Source: Zygaena filipendulae
Lineage: Eukaryota > Arthropoda > Insecta > Lepidoptera > Zygaenidae
Direction of reading: 5' to 3'
DNA: 64,000 nucleotides
NCBI GenBank assembly: GCA_907165275.2
Contig: OU015659.1
Span: 8,040,501 to 8,104,500, forward strand
The notes below the pieces were generated by a model that did not search any database, was not told the origin of the DNA, and saw nothing but the letters and a program-made list of their open reading frames with translations. Position 1 is the first letter of the stretch. Every line of letters begins with the position of its first letter. Positions 53,390 to 64,000 of the stretch are shown piece after piece. The translations under genes were made by a program, and so were the position numbers.

Positions 53390-56220
53390 TAATACATCTA
53401 AAAAATATTGTCAAGTAAAAAATATTGAATGCTTATCGTTTCTGTGGCGCTTACATCTGTCAACTCAGATAGAATGGATAAATATTACTTAGACTACTTT
53501 AGATAAAAAAACATATTTTTGTGCATCATTTGTATAGGATGAAAATTGTTAACATAATATTATAACCCGTCAGTGAAATGTCTTGAAATATCAATAAATA
53601 TAAACATTTATTAGAACTATGAATTTAAATAGGTACAAACAAAATCAACATTTACTGGTTTTATTGAAGTTGAACGATCTTGTTGACTAAATATCGCAAG
53701 ACTCTTAATAATAAAATTAAGGAGTTAATCTTTGGTAATTGAAGTTGCAAATAAATCAAAATTATTTAATCCAAATAATCCAAATAAAGAAATGACTATT
53801 CTGCGAAAAAGGACCATTATCATTGTATTTAAAAGGATTTTATTCTCAACAACTACAACTGCATGTGATCACTTTGATTATCTCAGACTACTTGTAAACA
53901 ATGTTGCCTACGAATTTAACTTTTTTTAAAAATCACAAAAATTATTTGTTTAAAATACTTTGAAAACGCATTTCATTAAATGTATATTATAAAGATGAAA
54001 AATTAGGGCACTAAAACATTTATATGTTATTTTTTTAAGTATTCTTATTCTGCGGTTGTAGGCATTAGGTAAATTAAGTATTTCTAAAGATAAATACATG
54101 CTAGAATATCGTTAAAAATAACATACAAATCTACGCAGACTTCATATTAGAATATAATAATATAAGTATCTAAATAGATAATAATTATAACTTGCATTCA
54201 TAATATCATAATACTTAAGCACTTAATCATAAAAAAAAAATCTGAAATAAAATCATTTACTTAATGCTTAAAAAGAGATTAATTGTCATTCATTATTAAT
54301 CAAGCTGTTTCAGAACATAAGATTTAAAATATTTGTATCTTTTTCATCGATTTTTTAGAATTATGCTATATTTATTTACATCATTTAGTAATATACTAAA
54401 TTATGTTTTCAATATAATATTTTTGACACAGTTACGGGAATACGTTTCATAGATCACAACCCAAAACTAAAATACCTAATAATCGAAGATGTTTGGACAT
54501 TTTTTTTTTATTGGCACACAAAAACGTTTATTTGGTGTCATTTAAAAAAAATGTAAATAAAAACAAAAATCGGAAATTGTTAAAATGTTATAGAAGCTAA
54601 GAAATGATCACGGATCCAATAGCAATAACATTTAAAAAAACCATAACTACCAAACCACATAATTTTAATCCAGTTTCAACCTTAAATTAAGTAAAGTCAA
54701 GTCATTACTTCAGCTGTCAAACTGTTTTAACTGACAGCTATCAATTCATTCCGAATACATTTTCAAACATCTATACGTTGTAGTGATAATTTCGAAGATA
54801 TCCAATTTTCTACTAAAAATCGTAACGCATGGGCGTATGTTCAATTACTTTAAATAAAATTTAAAAAGTGCTGTTTTATTATAATTGCTCAAATATTTGT
54901 GATGTGATTTAGCGATATTTTTAACGTTGTAATACAGCTTTAATATTGTTTAGCTAAATAAATCGTAAGCAATGTTAACTTTTGAATCCATACAACTTTT
55001 TTCTGCAGTAAGGGAAATTTTAGGCACATTGCACGTTTTGGATTAGTTTTAATATATTTTGAAATGTTAATACAACAATATCATACGATGGATAATGTTA
55101 TAAAAAATGAAATTATAATTAAAATATAGAGATACTTTACAACTTGTATAAATTTATTAATATAAATTCATGGCTATAGGTGTCTAAAACAGGACCAAAA
55201 CTGGCCTTGACTGTTGGTAAATAAACCTTTTTCTAGTAAATAAAATATTTTTTTTAGTAAATCTGCCAAACCTCACATAAGCGAAAACATAAACATGTTT
55301 TTTGCCACATTTGGTTCTAGGAAGATACTTATATAGAAAAGAATGGAACAAATTCCGTTTTTGTTAAAAATAACAATAACTGGTACTAACGTACTAGTAA
55401 GGATACCATCAGATTGATGCCATATAATCATTACGAGTTCAAACTATGTATGGAACTGTGACGCTGTGTCATTTTACTTCAGACATGATTAATTCCAGAG
55501 TCCCACTTTAATTATTTTTTTTAAACTTACGTAACCGAGTTTTTACTCGCGTCTCTATTTTGCGTTCTGTATTTAGAATTTAACCCTAAAGATAATTTTT
55601 ACTTTTCTACAAAAATACTTTTGATGTATACAAATCGTACATAGATATTCATTAAAAATGTTGTGCCATAAACGAAATTCCCGTAAAATGTACACAGAGA
55701 CATGTCCACTTACATATTATATAATACAAAATATTTACATAATTTCAATAAATAAATCGCGACGCTTATTGCGCTCTCGTATAAATAATAATTTATTTTA
55801 CAATTAATTTATTTACCCGTGGATATTTTTATCACAATAACTTTAAGGGATTTATACACACATGAAATCAATAAAGGTGGTAATTAATTCGTATATTAAA
55901 ATAAATTTAAGTAGGTACCAAAGTTGTATTATTATCATTAAATACGTTACAATAATAAGTAATCGATGAATTGCATTTTTTTTTTAATCATAGTCTAAGT
56001 GCAACGATTATAAGTATAAGATAATCGCTTATGTATTAAATACAAAACACACGTATCTCAGAAACAAACGATATCCCCGTACCTTCACGACAAATGCAAC
56101 GGTTTGAGCGTAGACAGAGGCAGTGCGTTTAGCGTGTAATACTGTGACGTCACAGTACCTCTACCGTAGAATCCACGTGACATGTGTCGATAATAACTTT
56201 AAAAAAGAAAGCTCATCGAT
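53390..56220. other. AT-rich gene-free stretch
   Basis: Long poly-A/T-rich sequence with no repeat family, no exon motif and no open frame of note; apparently ancient noncoding DNA. Confidence 0.6.
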
Positions 56221-56228
56221 GAAATTAT

Positions 56229-56593
56229 ACAACGTGTTAATGAATTAACTGAAAACCTGATACACCCCATTTTAAAAAAATACACAATAATATGATTAAA
56301 ATATATTTTATGTCGAAAATATTAATACTTGAAAAGTTTTTCAACATTAGTTTGGAGGTGACCTATCTACGAAGTTTCAAGCGCTACGCTCTCACCTATC
56401 GGTTCCAATTTTTGCTGCGGGCGGCGTACGCGCCAAATATTGTATTATAAATAATTTAGACATGGGCTAATAAAAGTGAAAAAATATAATAATAGTAAAT
56501 ATAATAAATAGTATAATAAATAGTGCGATCGATTCGCTAGTTGATTTTGAGCAAACTACTTTCTAGTTTTCAGTTAATTCATTAACACGTTGT
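56229..56593 (-). mobile_element. TIR MITE family ACAACGTG, copy 3
   Basis: Third copy, same orientation as copy 2, TA flanks. A short tandem of AATAGTATAATAAATAG lengthens its interior compared with the others. Confidence 0.85.
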
Positions 56594-56829
56594 ATATGCA
56601 TATAAGATTTATTCGGATTTAAAAACTCAGTTTTTATTTTCTATTCTACAAATTAAAGTTATACAATCAAACCTTCATAAATTATCTTTTCATCAAAGTG
56701 GGTAAGTGTAACTTTTTTTTAAACCCGTTTGGTTAAATCTTATGATACTACGATAACTTCTGATTATACACATGTCCAGGAACCCTGCGTAAACACATTA
56801 CCAACCTACTGTAAAACGTACACAATATA

Positions 56830-57013
56830 AATAAATTATCATCATTGTCATCATATCACCCGAAAGATGCCCACTTCTGCACATAAGCATTCCCGAAGGG
56901 TCACCACAACAACTGGCTCTGCCCTCCCCTCATCTAATAGCGTCCCGAAACTTTCACCAAGTCATGGGTTCACCTCGTAGCGGGCCTACCCACACCGCGT
57001 CTTCCGGTTCATG
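56830..57013 (+). repeat. Interspersed repeat fragment (ATCACC..CCCACTTCTGCACATA)
   Basis: Resembles a widespread lepidopteran repeat with the core CCACTGCTGGACATAGGC ... CTGCGTCTTCCGG, usually found at LINE 3' ends. Diverged here. Just downstream of iRhom. Confidence 0.6.
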
Positions 57014-57100
57014 GTGAAAATGAACAATGAAAGGTTTACTGAAAGAAATAAGAAATCCCCTCGCGCGATAAGTCCGCCTTTGGACATTAATTAGCAAAAT

Positions 57101-57106
57101 TTTATT
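57101..57106 (-). terminator. Candidate polyadenylation signal for iRhom
   Basis: AATAAA on the minus strand about 208 nt past the iRhom stop codon, beyond the GC-rich UTR patch. Confidence 0.4.
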
Positions 57107-57204
57107 TTAATTTTTAATCTGCAAACAAACATTTTCTTTTTCTTTTAACAACATCCTATGTCACGCTGACTCTACATGTAGAGTTACCATTACTGTAATG
57201 TGTA

Positions 57205-57313
57205 TAGGGCGGAATTATGCCCGTGCGGCGCGTCTGCGCGGGCGCAGCACGGGCGGCGCGGGCGGCGCGGGACAGGGGGGCGGCGGTGGCGGGGGCGCCC
57301 GGGCCGCGCGCCG
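57205..57313. other. Extremely GC-rich patch in iRhom 3' UTR
   Basis: About 110 bp made almost only of G and C, with GGCGG repeats and several CGCG sites, in an otherwise AT-rich window. It begins right at the stop codon of iRhom. No reading frame across it resembles a protein. Confidence 0.7.
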
Positions 57314-57745
57314 TCATACCCCGTCCAGCTGCCGCACGCGCACGTCCTGCGACGCGCACATGTCCGGCGCGAACGGTAGACACGTGAAGTACGCACAGAC
57401 CGCGCACTCATACGCGGGCGCCGAGTAGAACAGCGCAACCAGCGCGAACAACATACCCGACGCCGACATCAGACACACCCATACCAACACAATTTTCCGG
57501 CGACGCTCGTATGGCCCGATCGTGACGAACGGCAACAACGCGCACGACAGCAAGAAACCGAATACGAAACCAAAAACGTTCGCGAAATTGTCGATCCAAG
57601 GCAAAAGACCGAGGAGGAACAACGCTATCACTATACCGACTAGTTTGAGTAGGGAACGACGCGGGTGCCTCAGTATGTGCCACGCGTTGATCACTTCCAC
57701 TATTAAACACGCCAAAAGTCCAAAATGTGAGCCGGCTGGTCCCAC
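57314..57745 (-). CDS. iRhom: iRhom terminal exon, pseudo-active-site helices and C-terminus
   Basis: [40 protein letters not shown], two more helices and a Cys-containing C-terminus ([19 protein letters not shown]) ending TGA at 57314-57316. The nucleophile position of rhomboid proteases (GxSG) is GPAG here, and the dyad His region reads FANVFGF with no His. The exon becomes strongly GC-rich at its 3' end and into the 3' UTR. Confidence 0.93.
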   Translation of the reverse strand: MGPAGSHFGLLACLIVEVINAWHILRHPRRSLLKLVGIVIALFLLGLLPWIDNFANVFGFVFGFLLSCALLPFVTIGPYERRRKIVLVWVCLMSASGMLFALVALFYSAPAYECAVCAYFTCLPFAPDMCASQDVRVRQLDGV

Positions 57746-60700
57746 CTGTGGGCAGACACAAACAGAAAAAATTACACGCTATCCAGCACAATTATGCTAT
57801 ATGTTATTTATCCTGATAAATTCGAAGGATAATAATAATTACCTCAGCTCTATATGGCTCGAAGATAGCCGAAGCCATGTTGCCAGCAACACCACTTCCA
57901 AGGTAGATCACAGCTATTCGAACTGGGCCAGCCATTTTCTCCAAGTCCCTCATAAAAAGCCATTGCAGAGCCAGGGTTGCTGCCAGGTGTAGCAGACCGG
58001 CGTGGACAAAGAGGGATGTCCACGCGCGGTACAGTTGGTCAGGACGACGTCTTCTCATGAATGGAAGCATCCCACAAACATCATCGAGGCAAGATACCTG
58101 CAAAATCACCCATTTAAAATAAGTAGATAAAGCAACTCCAATGAATGGTTTGTAGTGTCATCTAATGAATGATTTCATTGTTATTATTCATTTATTGATC
58201 TTAAATTTAGGTTTTTTACAGTATAAATTTACAAAATAATAAATATTCTAAAAAACATAAACCTAGTGTGCTACCGGCAGCGGAGCAGAGCTCAAACTAC
58301 CGGTGGTTAAGGTCACAGAGACAGGAACCTCCGTGCAATGCTTGTCGTGTCGAGAATTACCGCCTTCTGCATCTGACCCTTAAGCCAACGACCTAGGGAG
58401 AGTCTCTCGAGATGTTGATCGAGAGTCTTCGCTATTAAACCGTTTGCCGAAACAACTATCGGAACAATGGTTGTGGAGTCAACATTCCACATAGCGGTTA
58501 CCTCATGGGCCTGGTCAAGGTATTTGCTGACCTTGTCTTATTGTTATTATTATTATTTAGATATAATTTTGAAATATGACATTATTCCTATATCAATTAC
58601 TCATTTATTTTTATATGTGCATATAGGACGTATTTGTAGTATCACCCACCCTATAGTAACTTTTTGTTTATTTTTGTTCTAGTTTCTTGCCTGGAAGAAA
58701 CTGCTCTTAAACAAAAAGGCCGCTCTTTGCTATATCTGTTTTAGTTACTTTTCTGTATATTTTGTATTCTTATTCTGTTAACAACAAAGAATATATGATT
58801 TTATTTAAAAAAAACAGTGAAGAGTCAAATTGATCAACAAACCTGTGAACACAACGACGCCTCCTCGTGGAAATGTCCTTTGACGAAGTCGCAGTGTTCC
58901 CTGGTGGTGATAACGCATTGGCCATGGACGCCAATGCAGCACGGATGGCCGATGACCTCGCATGCCATGTGCTCCGCCGCGTGGCCAGCCCTACCGACGG
59001 CTGCTGACCCATCCAGCACAGATTTGCGACAGATGGGCCACTTAGTGATATCGTCAGGCCACTCGTGTGGTGCTATCGAGCGAGGGGCTTCGCAAAATCT
59101 GAAAAGAAGATCGATCGTGTTCACGGCCGGCACGGATCACAGAATCTTTTTAGCTATAAATTGCATTACACTGTTTTAGAGATATGAGTGATGTAACCTT
59201 TAAAAAAAATTGTAGGACTACACGTCAGAAATGAAAACTTAGCTTCACAAACTTTTTCAGGCACCTTGGGCATCCCAAAAGTGCCTACCGTGCTTAAATA
59301 AGTTTCCACAGCTTGACGGTCACGCCGGTTTAATGCTTTTTCCCTCATCCCAAAAGTGCCCACTGTGTCTGAATAAGTTTTCCCTTAAAAAACGTCCCAT
59401 TATTACGAGATTCATATGAATATACATCCTTAAATATAAGGATATTAGGTGAAAATATTTACTTACTTGGGATCTAACCCACAAACAGACCCTGAAATCC
59501 GACCTCCTGGCCCGGATTCACCTGAAGACCATTTCTTCCACGTTGATATCGTATTCTGTAAAATCGTAAATTATTTCAGTCATTTCGTGTGGAATTGCTT
59601 TTTTATTTTTTTCGAAATTTTTTACCATAATTACTTTATATCAGTATTTTACTGACCTTTGACACTAATCCTCTTATCTATTGGAAGGCGTGCGAAACAA
59701 TAATCAGTTAACAAACACAGAAAATTACAGGCAAAAAGTGTTTTTTTTTTTTATTATTATTATATGTACATAAAACATGCAAAATATTTCATAACTCACC
59801 GAACAATCAGCTTTTGAAGACTGCACACAACCCGAGTCATCGTTTCGTATGCAACATGCGGTGTCCCTTTCTCTTCTTGCTGACGCAGCAATAGCCCTCG
59901 CTATCCTTACGTCCCTTCTCATGCATGGAGCGAATTTCGCACCTAAATGTATGAGGTCCGAAGCCCGGGGACCAAGCCAAAATGAAGCAGGCTCCTCCCA
60001 TTCCACCTGGAAAGCAGAAAAAAGGGACACTTAACAAAAACTGTGACAATAGGTATTGCATAAGGGAACAAATAAATCTATATCGATCAAAAGCAGTTCT
60101 GCAAAATTCTACAAAGGAGGTGATATTTGGTGACGATGTTTGGAAATCGTCATTCGATCTTTCGTAAACGGTGGAATAGATTTGGATGAAATTTGGCATG
60201 TAGATCACTTTTTCTGGGTTGATATAAAGAATATCTAAGATAAAATCCAAGATGAATAAAGGTTTCTTAAGGCAATCCCGAATTGATGTACTTCATAATA
60301 TCAATTTGAACTAGTTGAAACCATGTAATTAATCGGTAATACTTTATCATCTTGTAGCATAAGAAATTAATAAGTTAAAGCGCCTTATTTTACACTTTTA
60401 CGTAAAAGAAATAAGACAAAGGGATCATGTGTGAAATACGCCCATGCCCCATACTCATAACGCGTGACCTAGATGAGAGCTCACTCTTATACACCCAGTT
60501 TAAGCAGCGTTCGAGTAAATGATACAGCTAGTGTTACGGCAAAAGTAATATCCAGAAGTTGTGCTACTTCCTAATGCTTGTCTGTCTGCGTTAGCTAAGT
60601 ATTCTCATAGCAAGTGTCTTAGATTGAGAAGTCTTTGCATTGTGACCGGCTTTTAGTTAGTTTTTTACCCAAAATATATTTAAAGAATCGCTATAACGAT

Positions 60701-63169
60701 TTTTTAAAACGGCTTGACAAATTTTGTAACTTTTTTTGTTTAAATATATTATAATCGTACCAGGCTGAGTTTTTATTGCTTCGTTACCCGTATTACTTCT
60801 ACTACCGTTTTTCATCACAGTAGATGTTTAGTTACACTTGCAATGTTTTTTAACTTAAGTACTCGATCTAAAATTGTGAGAAAGATCACAAACGTAGAGC
60901 TTGTTCCGTAAATACGTACCTAGGCAGTTATAAATAAACGAAGTTAATTAAAATATGGAGAATATAACTTAATCGGTCTTTGTATGAGCCCCACGAGATA
61001 ATATGTAGCTTAAAAGCATTATGTCGTTTAACCCAACTCATATATCTAGAAAGAAACCGAATATGATAGCAAGTGTGTTTCACGCGCGAGGGCTGAGTCC
61101 TGGGACACGTAAAATTGGTGTCGTATAACGTCTTAAATTATCCTTGGCTCATTTATATGTATATTCATGACGGTTAAAAACGTTTTTATTTCAAAGGGCA
61201 TAAATATGACACCCTTATCCCAAACCGCCTATAAATGTTAGGCATTTGTTGCTGCTGGGTTTTTAAATACGTGTGTAGGTACTTACACTCGTGTATCAAT
61301 TTTTATACTACTTTTCCTTTCGACTTCGCTCTCAGTCATAGGTCATATCCATTTAATAATACTATTTTATTTTTTGACACCATACGCTAACTTACTGATA
61401 TTATATTATCAAAATACTAGCAGTTTCCAGCGGTTTCCCACGCACGAGTCAAGAGATTCCCTTAGAGTACCTATTTTTTCCAAAATTAAGTTTCCTATGT
61501 TACTGAAGGATACGGTAACATTCAAATAATAATTAAGGAATTTCTAGAGTAATTTTAGTAGTTCTATAGATTACCTTTTAGTAGAAGGTAAATGTAGAGG
61601 GTTTCTAAAAGCAAATTAACAAAGGCAGTCAGTCAGTCAATTTATTTTATTTAGAAAACAAAAAAGATGACGGTTCATGAGTGGCATAGGTACCTAAAAC
61701 AGAAGCTTAATTTAAAAAAGCATGGTATAGCAAACGGTTTTTATTTTAAGCAAGCATCCTTTAAATTAAAACCGTTTATCACAGTGGGATAGTAGGTAAT
61801 ATTGAACTAGTTAATTGAAGTTTAACCGAAGTGTTTTGATAAAAGTACATAAGTACACAATACAACAATATACGAAAGATATAGAGGGTAAGACAAGGAC
61901 AGGACAAACAAATATTACATGTCTGCTCCGAATATTATAGAAGTTCAGCCATTACCTAATAACATAATGGGCATGTTGACTAATTTTTATTTTTTAGTCC
62001 GTCTTGTAGATTATTAAAAAATATTGGACACGTATTTTTTCTTTTTTTACGTAATCAAAAAATAACGGCGATATATTGAATTGAAATTTCGCGTAACGTC
62101 ACTATTCTGACAGTTTGTATGGCGGTTTTGCGGTTAGTGACGTCACGACCTCCTCATCCTAAACTTTAATGCGCTTTATCTCTGTATATTTTAATTTATT
62201 TAAAAAAGCAAAAAATACGTGTCTATTGTTTTTTTTATTTTCTAACTGACGGACTAATTAGAATTTTGATTTTCAAAAGTAGTCAACATCCCTATTATAG
62301 ATGGATATAGATAAGCAATAGTGTGTTAACCCACACTGGAGAAATTTTGAGTAAATTAAAGTTTTAAAATTATAGCGCCATTTTGTGTCAACATTTTTAT
62401 GCGCAATATTTAGTTACATATTTAAAAAATTTAATAAGGTAAACTCATAATTAAAAAACGTTATCTGCTTCTCAATAAATCGTTCTGAATCAATAACTTC
62501 ATTTTGTGGGTTAACATGTTATTGCTTATCTGCGTCCAGATAGTATTTAGATAATATTTAATAAAAAATATTGTAACGGAAATTTAGGTACAAAATTGTT
62601 TCATTCGAAGGCCACTGAAATAATTTTATTAAAAATTGTAGGTATTCGTAGCAAACTGAAAGTCGTTGGTGCCTAATGCTTATACTAAAAGCTCGATTGA
62701 TATACTTAATCGATTGTTTTGTGTGATTTATTGTTATTAAGATAATTATATACCCATATTTGATAAATGTATAGATGCTGATGCATACAATGCTAACAAT
62801 AATTTGAATACGGCTATGTTTTTGGTTTTTTGGGGTAAAGAATTATTTGAATACCTATATGGCGTGTTTCGATATATCTGCTGTTGATTATTATAGGTAC
62901 ATTTAAATTCCCAAATACTTTACAAGCATCTTGAGATCAGTGTCATAAGTCTTACCTGTTGCAAACTTAAGCTCTTGACTAGGACTTGTCCGGAGTGCGT
63001 GTGCCTGCCGAAGCCGACTGGACCGAAGCCATAGCATAGCAGCGACAGCAGCAACACCAGCGTTTGTACTGTGCTCACCCACCACGTGAAGTATGGCCTG
63101 TAGTCAGTCTGTGCGTCCAGCTGACGAGCGACCTCGTCCTGGTGCGTCACAGACTTGCGGAGAGATCGT
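57314..63169 (-). CDS. iRhom: iRhom (inactive rhomboid, rhomboid-5 type), 3' part of gene
   Basis: Pseudoprotease of the rhomboid superfamily. Known members sit in the ER/Golgi and control ErbB/EGF-ligand signalling, by steering ligands to ER degradation in flies and trafficking ADAM17 in mammals. Visible exons: 62956-63169, 59800-60006, 59467-59555, 58843-59098, 57843-58097, 57314-57745, about 483 residues. Order of domains: membrane segment 1 ([19 protein letters not shown]), a Cys-rich iRhom homology domain ([54 protein letters not shown]), then the rhomboid-like core ([43 protein letters not shown]). The active-site GxSG is replaced by GPAG, the hallmark of iRhoms. The long cytosolic N-terminal domain must lie beyond position 64000; 63170-64000 reads as intron. 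Confidence 0.93.
57843..58097 (-). CDS. iRhom: iRhom exon, core helices 2-4
   Basis: [76 protein letters not shown]. The tract MRRRRPDQ is more basic than I expect at this position in vertebrate iRhoms. Acceptor attttgcag, donor gtaatt. Confidence 0.92.
58313..58534 (-). mobile_element. LINE reverse-transcriptase C-terminal fragment in iRhom intron
   Basis: A 74-codon open frame on the minus strand reads [60 protein letters not shown], ending LSL and a stop. This is the C-terminal segment common in R2/NeSL-like non-LTR elements. It lacks an ATG at its start and the rest of the element. Confidence 0.7.
58843..59098 (-). CDS. iRhom: iRhom exon, distal Cys-rich domain
   Basis: [58 protein letters not shown]. 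Acceptor cttttcag; donor CAG|gtttgt is weak, but the join to [13 protein letters not shown] is the canonical iRhom sequence order. Confidence 0.92.
59467..59555 (-). CDS. iRhom: iRhom 89-bp exon inside the Cys-rich domain
   Basis: Too short for ORF scanning. It encodes [15 protein letters not shown]... GSVCGLDP and two bases of a Lys codon completed by the next exon. Acceptor attttacag, donor gtaagt. Placement is forced by frame: the flanking exons end in phase 0 and begin in phase 2, and this exon bridges them with the expected W-KW and GSVC--DP landmarks. Confidence 0.85.
59800..60006 (-). CDS. iRhom: iRhom exon, start of Cys-rich domain
   Basis: [54 protein letters not shown]. Phase 0 at both ends; acceptor gctttccag, donor gtgagt. 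Conserved Cys residues match the luminal iRhom homology domain. Confidence 0.9.
61994..62257 (-). mobile_element. MITE with TTAGTCCGTC ends, copy 2
   Basis: Reverse-complement relative of 50104-50365, ends TTAGTCCGTC and GACGGACTAA; lies in the large intron between the first two visible iRhom exons. Confidence 0.75.
62956..63169 (-). CDS. iRhom: iRhom exon with membrane segment 1
   Basis: [13 protein letters not shown]..., [35 protein letters not shown]. Starts with one base completing a codon from an exon outside the window (acceptor attattccag); donor gtaaga after CAACAG. YG-PVGF after the first helix is an iRhom family motif. Confidence 0.88.
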
Positions 63170-63218
63170 CTGGAATAATACAATGTATCTTATAGTAAGC
63201 ACCTATTTTAACTATAAA

Positions 63219-63428
63219 AGCTATTGCCCGCGTTTTCACCCGCGGTGATTTCGGAGTTCCCGCGGGAATTCCGGGTTATATAATAGCCTTTGTTACTCAG
63301 GGATCATCTAGCATTCTAATGGTGAAAGAATTTTGAAATCGGTCCAGCAGTTTTTTAATTAAATCGTAACAAACATAAAAACAAAGAAAAATACAAATCT
63401 TTCCTCTTTATAATATTAGTATAGATTA
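63219..63428 (+). repeat. CTAGCTGT SINE in the iRhom intron
   Basis: AAGCTATTGCCCGCGTTTTC head, intact TTCCCGCGGGAATTCCGG core, ends TATAATATTAGTATAG. Confidence 0.75.
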
Positions 63429-63942
63429 AATACCTATCTTGTAGTCCATACCAAAAAAACATTAAGTAATAATAAACCGTGATAGTAAAATTTATAATAT
63501 TATGTATTATATATTTTGTTGATTTTAAGCGTGTAAGTAGCTATATAGGTATTCATTTATTTCTTATTTTCATTGCATGTCATATTTTAGAATCGGGTTT
63601 TTCAAATGCCTGCTTGTTACTTGCTTGACAATTATTAGTTAGGTATGTATTTAAAAAATATTTTATCGTAAGGAACATTAAAGTAAAAAAACTACTAGTT
63701 TTTTATTTTTAACTAAAGTTCACTTAAGTAATGTAAGCTCCAATATTTGTTTTTCAGATACAAGCAAGAACAAATATTGAACCTGCAAAAACGGCATCTT
63801 ATAACGTCATAGAGACGTTTTACAAATATTATAAATTTTAAAAGGTGGTATACTTGTTTATGTGGCGCACTGTACATTAAAACATGGATTATTATTGTTA
63901 CCGAGAGCTTGAATATGTCTCTCGTTTAAAATTACATAGTAT

Positions 63943-64000
63943 ACTAGCTGTGCCCCGCGGTTTCACCCGCATGAGTTTTGCAATTCCCACAGGAGCAATT
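63943..64000 (+). repeat. CTAGCTGT SINE cut by the window edge
   Basis: ACTAGCTGTGCCCCGCGG head of the subtype with ATGAGTTTTG; the rest is outside the window. Confidence 0.75.

Noticed and set aside
57198..57992. Several overlapping open frames on both strands across the GC-rich iRhom 3' end
   Set aside because: GC-rich DNA has few stop codons; only the frame of the rhomboid-like terminal exon has family motifs and a proper splice context.
1..64000. A novel multi-gene defence or biosynthetic system
   Set aside because: Only three host genes are supported (two related transporters and an iRhom), with no co-directed cassette or unknown conserved gene cluster.

Overview
The window looks like a piece of a lepidopteran (moth or butterfly) nuclear genome. 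The base composition is AT-rich. Genes are split into short exons with GT-AG introns. The space between exons is filled with the dense short interspersed repeats (a family beginning CTAGCTGTKCCCCGCGG), foldback MITEs and 5'-truncated LINEs typical of that order. The lepidopteran call is an inference from repeat style and protein families, not from a species match.

Three host genes can be supported, all on the minus strand. Two are a tandem head-to-tail pair of SLC17-type major facilitator transporters (sialin / inorganic phosphate cotransporter-like). Gene A spans 17400-24902 and gene B spans 29435-38644. I reconstruct eight coding exons in each, with all seven introns at the same positions and phases, giving predicted proteins of 515 and 512 residues. 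The third is the 3' part of an inactive rhomboid (iRhom / rhomboid-5) gene at 57314-63169. Six exons cover the first membrane segment, the cysteine-rich iRhom homology domain and the rhomboid-like membrane core; the N-terminal exons lie beyond the right edge. Several of these exons have no ATG and one is only 89 bp, so they are easy to miss.

Region by region: 1-17399 holds no recognisable gene, only repeats, including a large complex inverted repeat (876-3064), one copy of a 603-bp element and a 42-bp-arm hairpin. 17400-24902 is transporter A, with a truncated LINE and a TIR element in its last intron. 24903-29434 is the A/B spacer with the second 603-bp copy. 29435-38644 is transporter B, whose introns contain a tRNA-type SINE, several TA-flanked MITEs and a MITE nested in its own family. 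39418-44089 is a very young copia-type LTR retrotransposon on the plus strand, diverging from the start of transporter B. 44090-57100 is gene-free and includes a hAT-type nonautonomous element with an 8-bp target duplication. 57100-64000 is the iRhom gene.

I see no operon-like or multi-gene novel system. The transporter pair may be a local expansion of one solute-carrier clade; the iRhom gene is functionally unrelated to it. The more unusual material is the layered mobile-element structure and the substitutions in the iRhom active-site positions.
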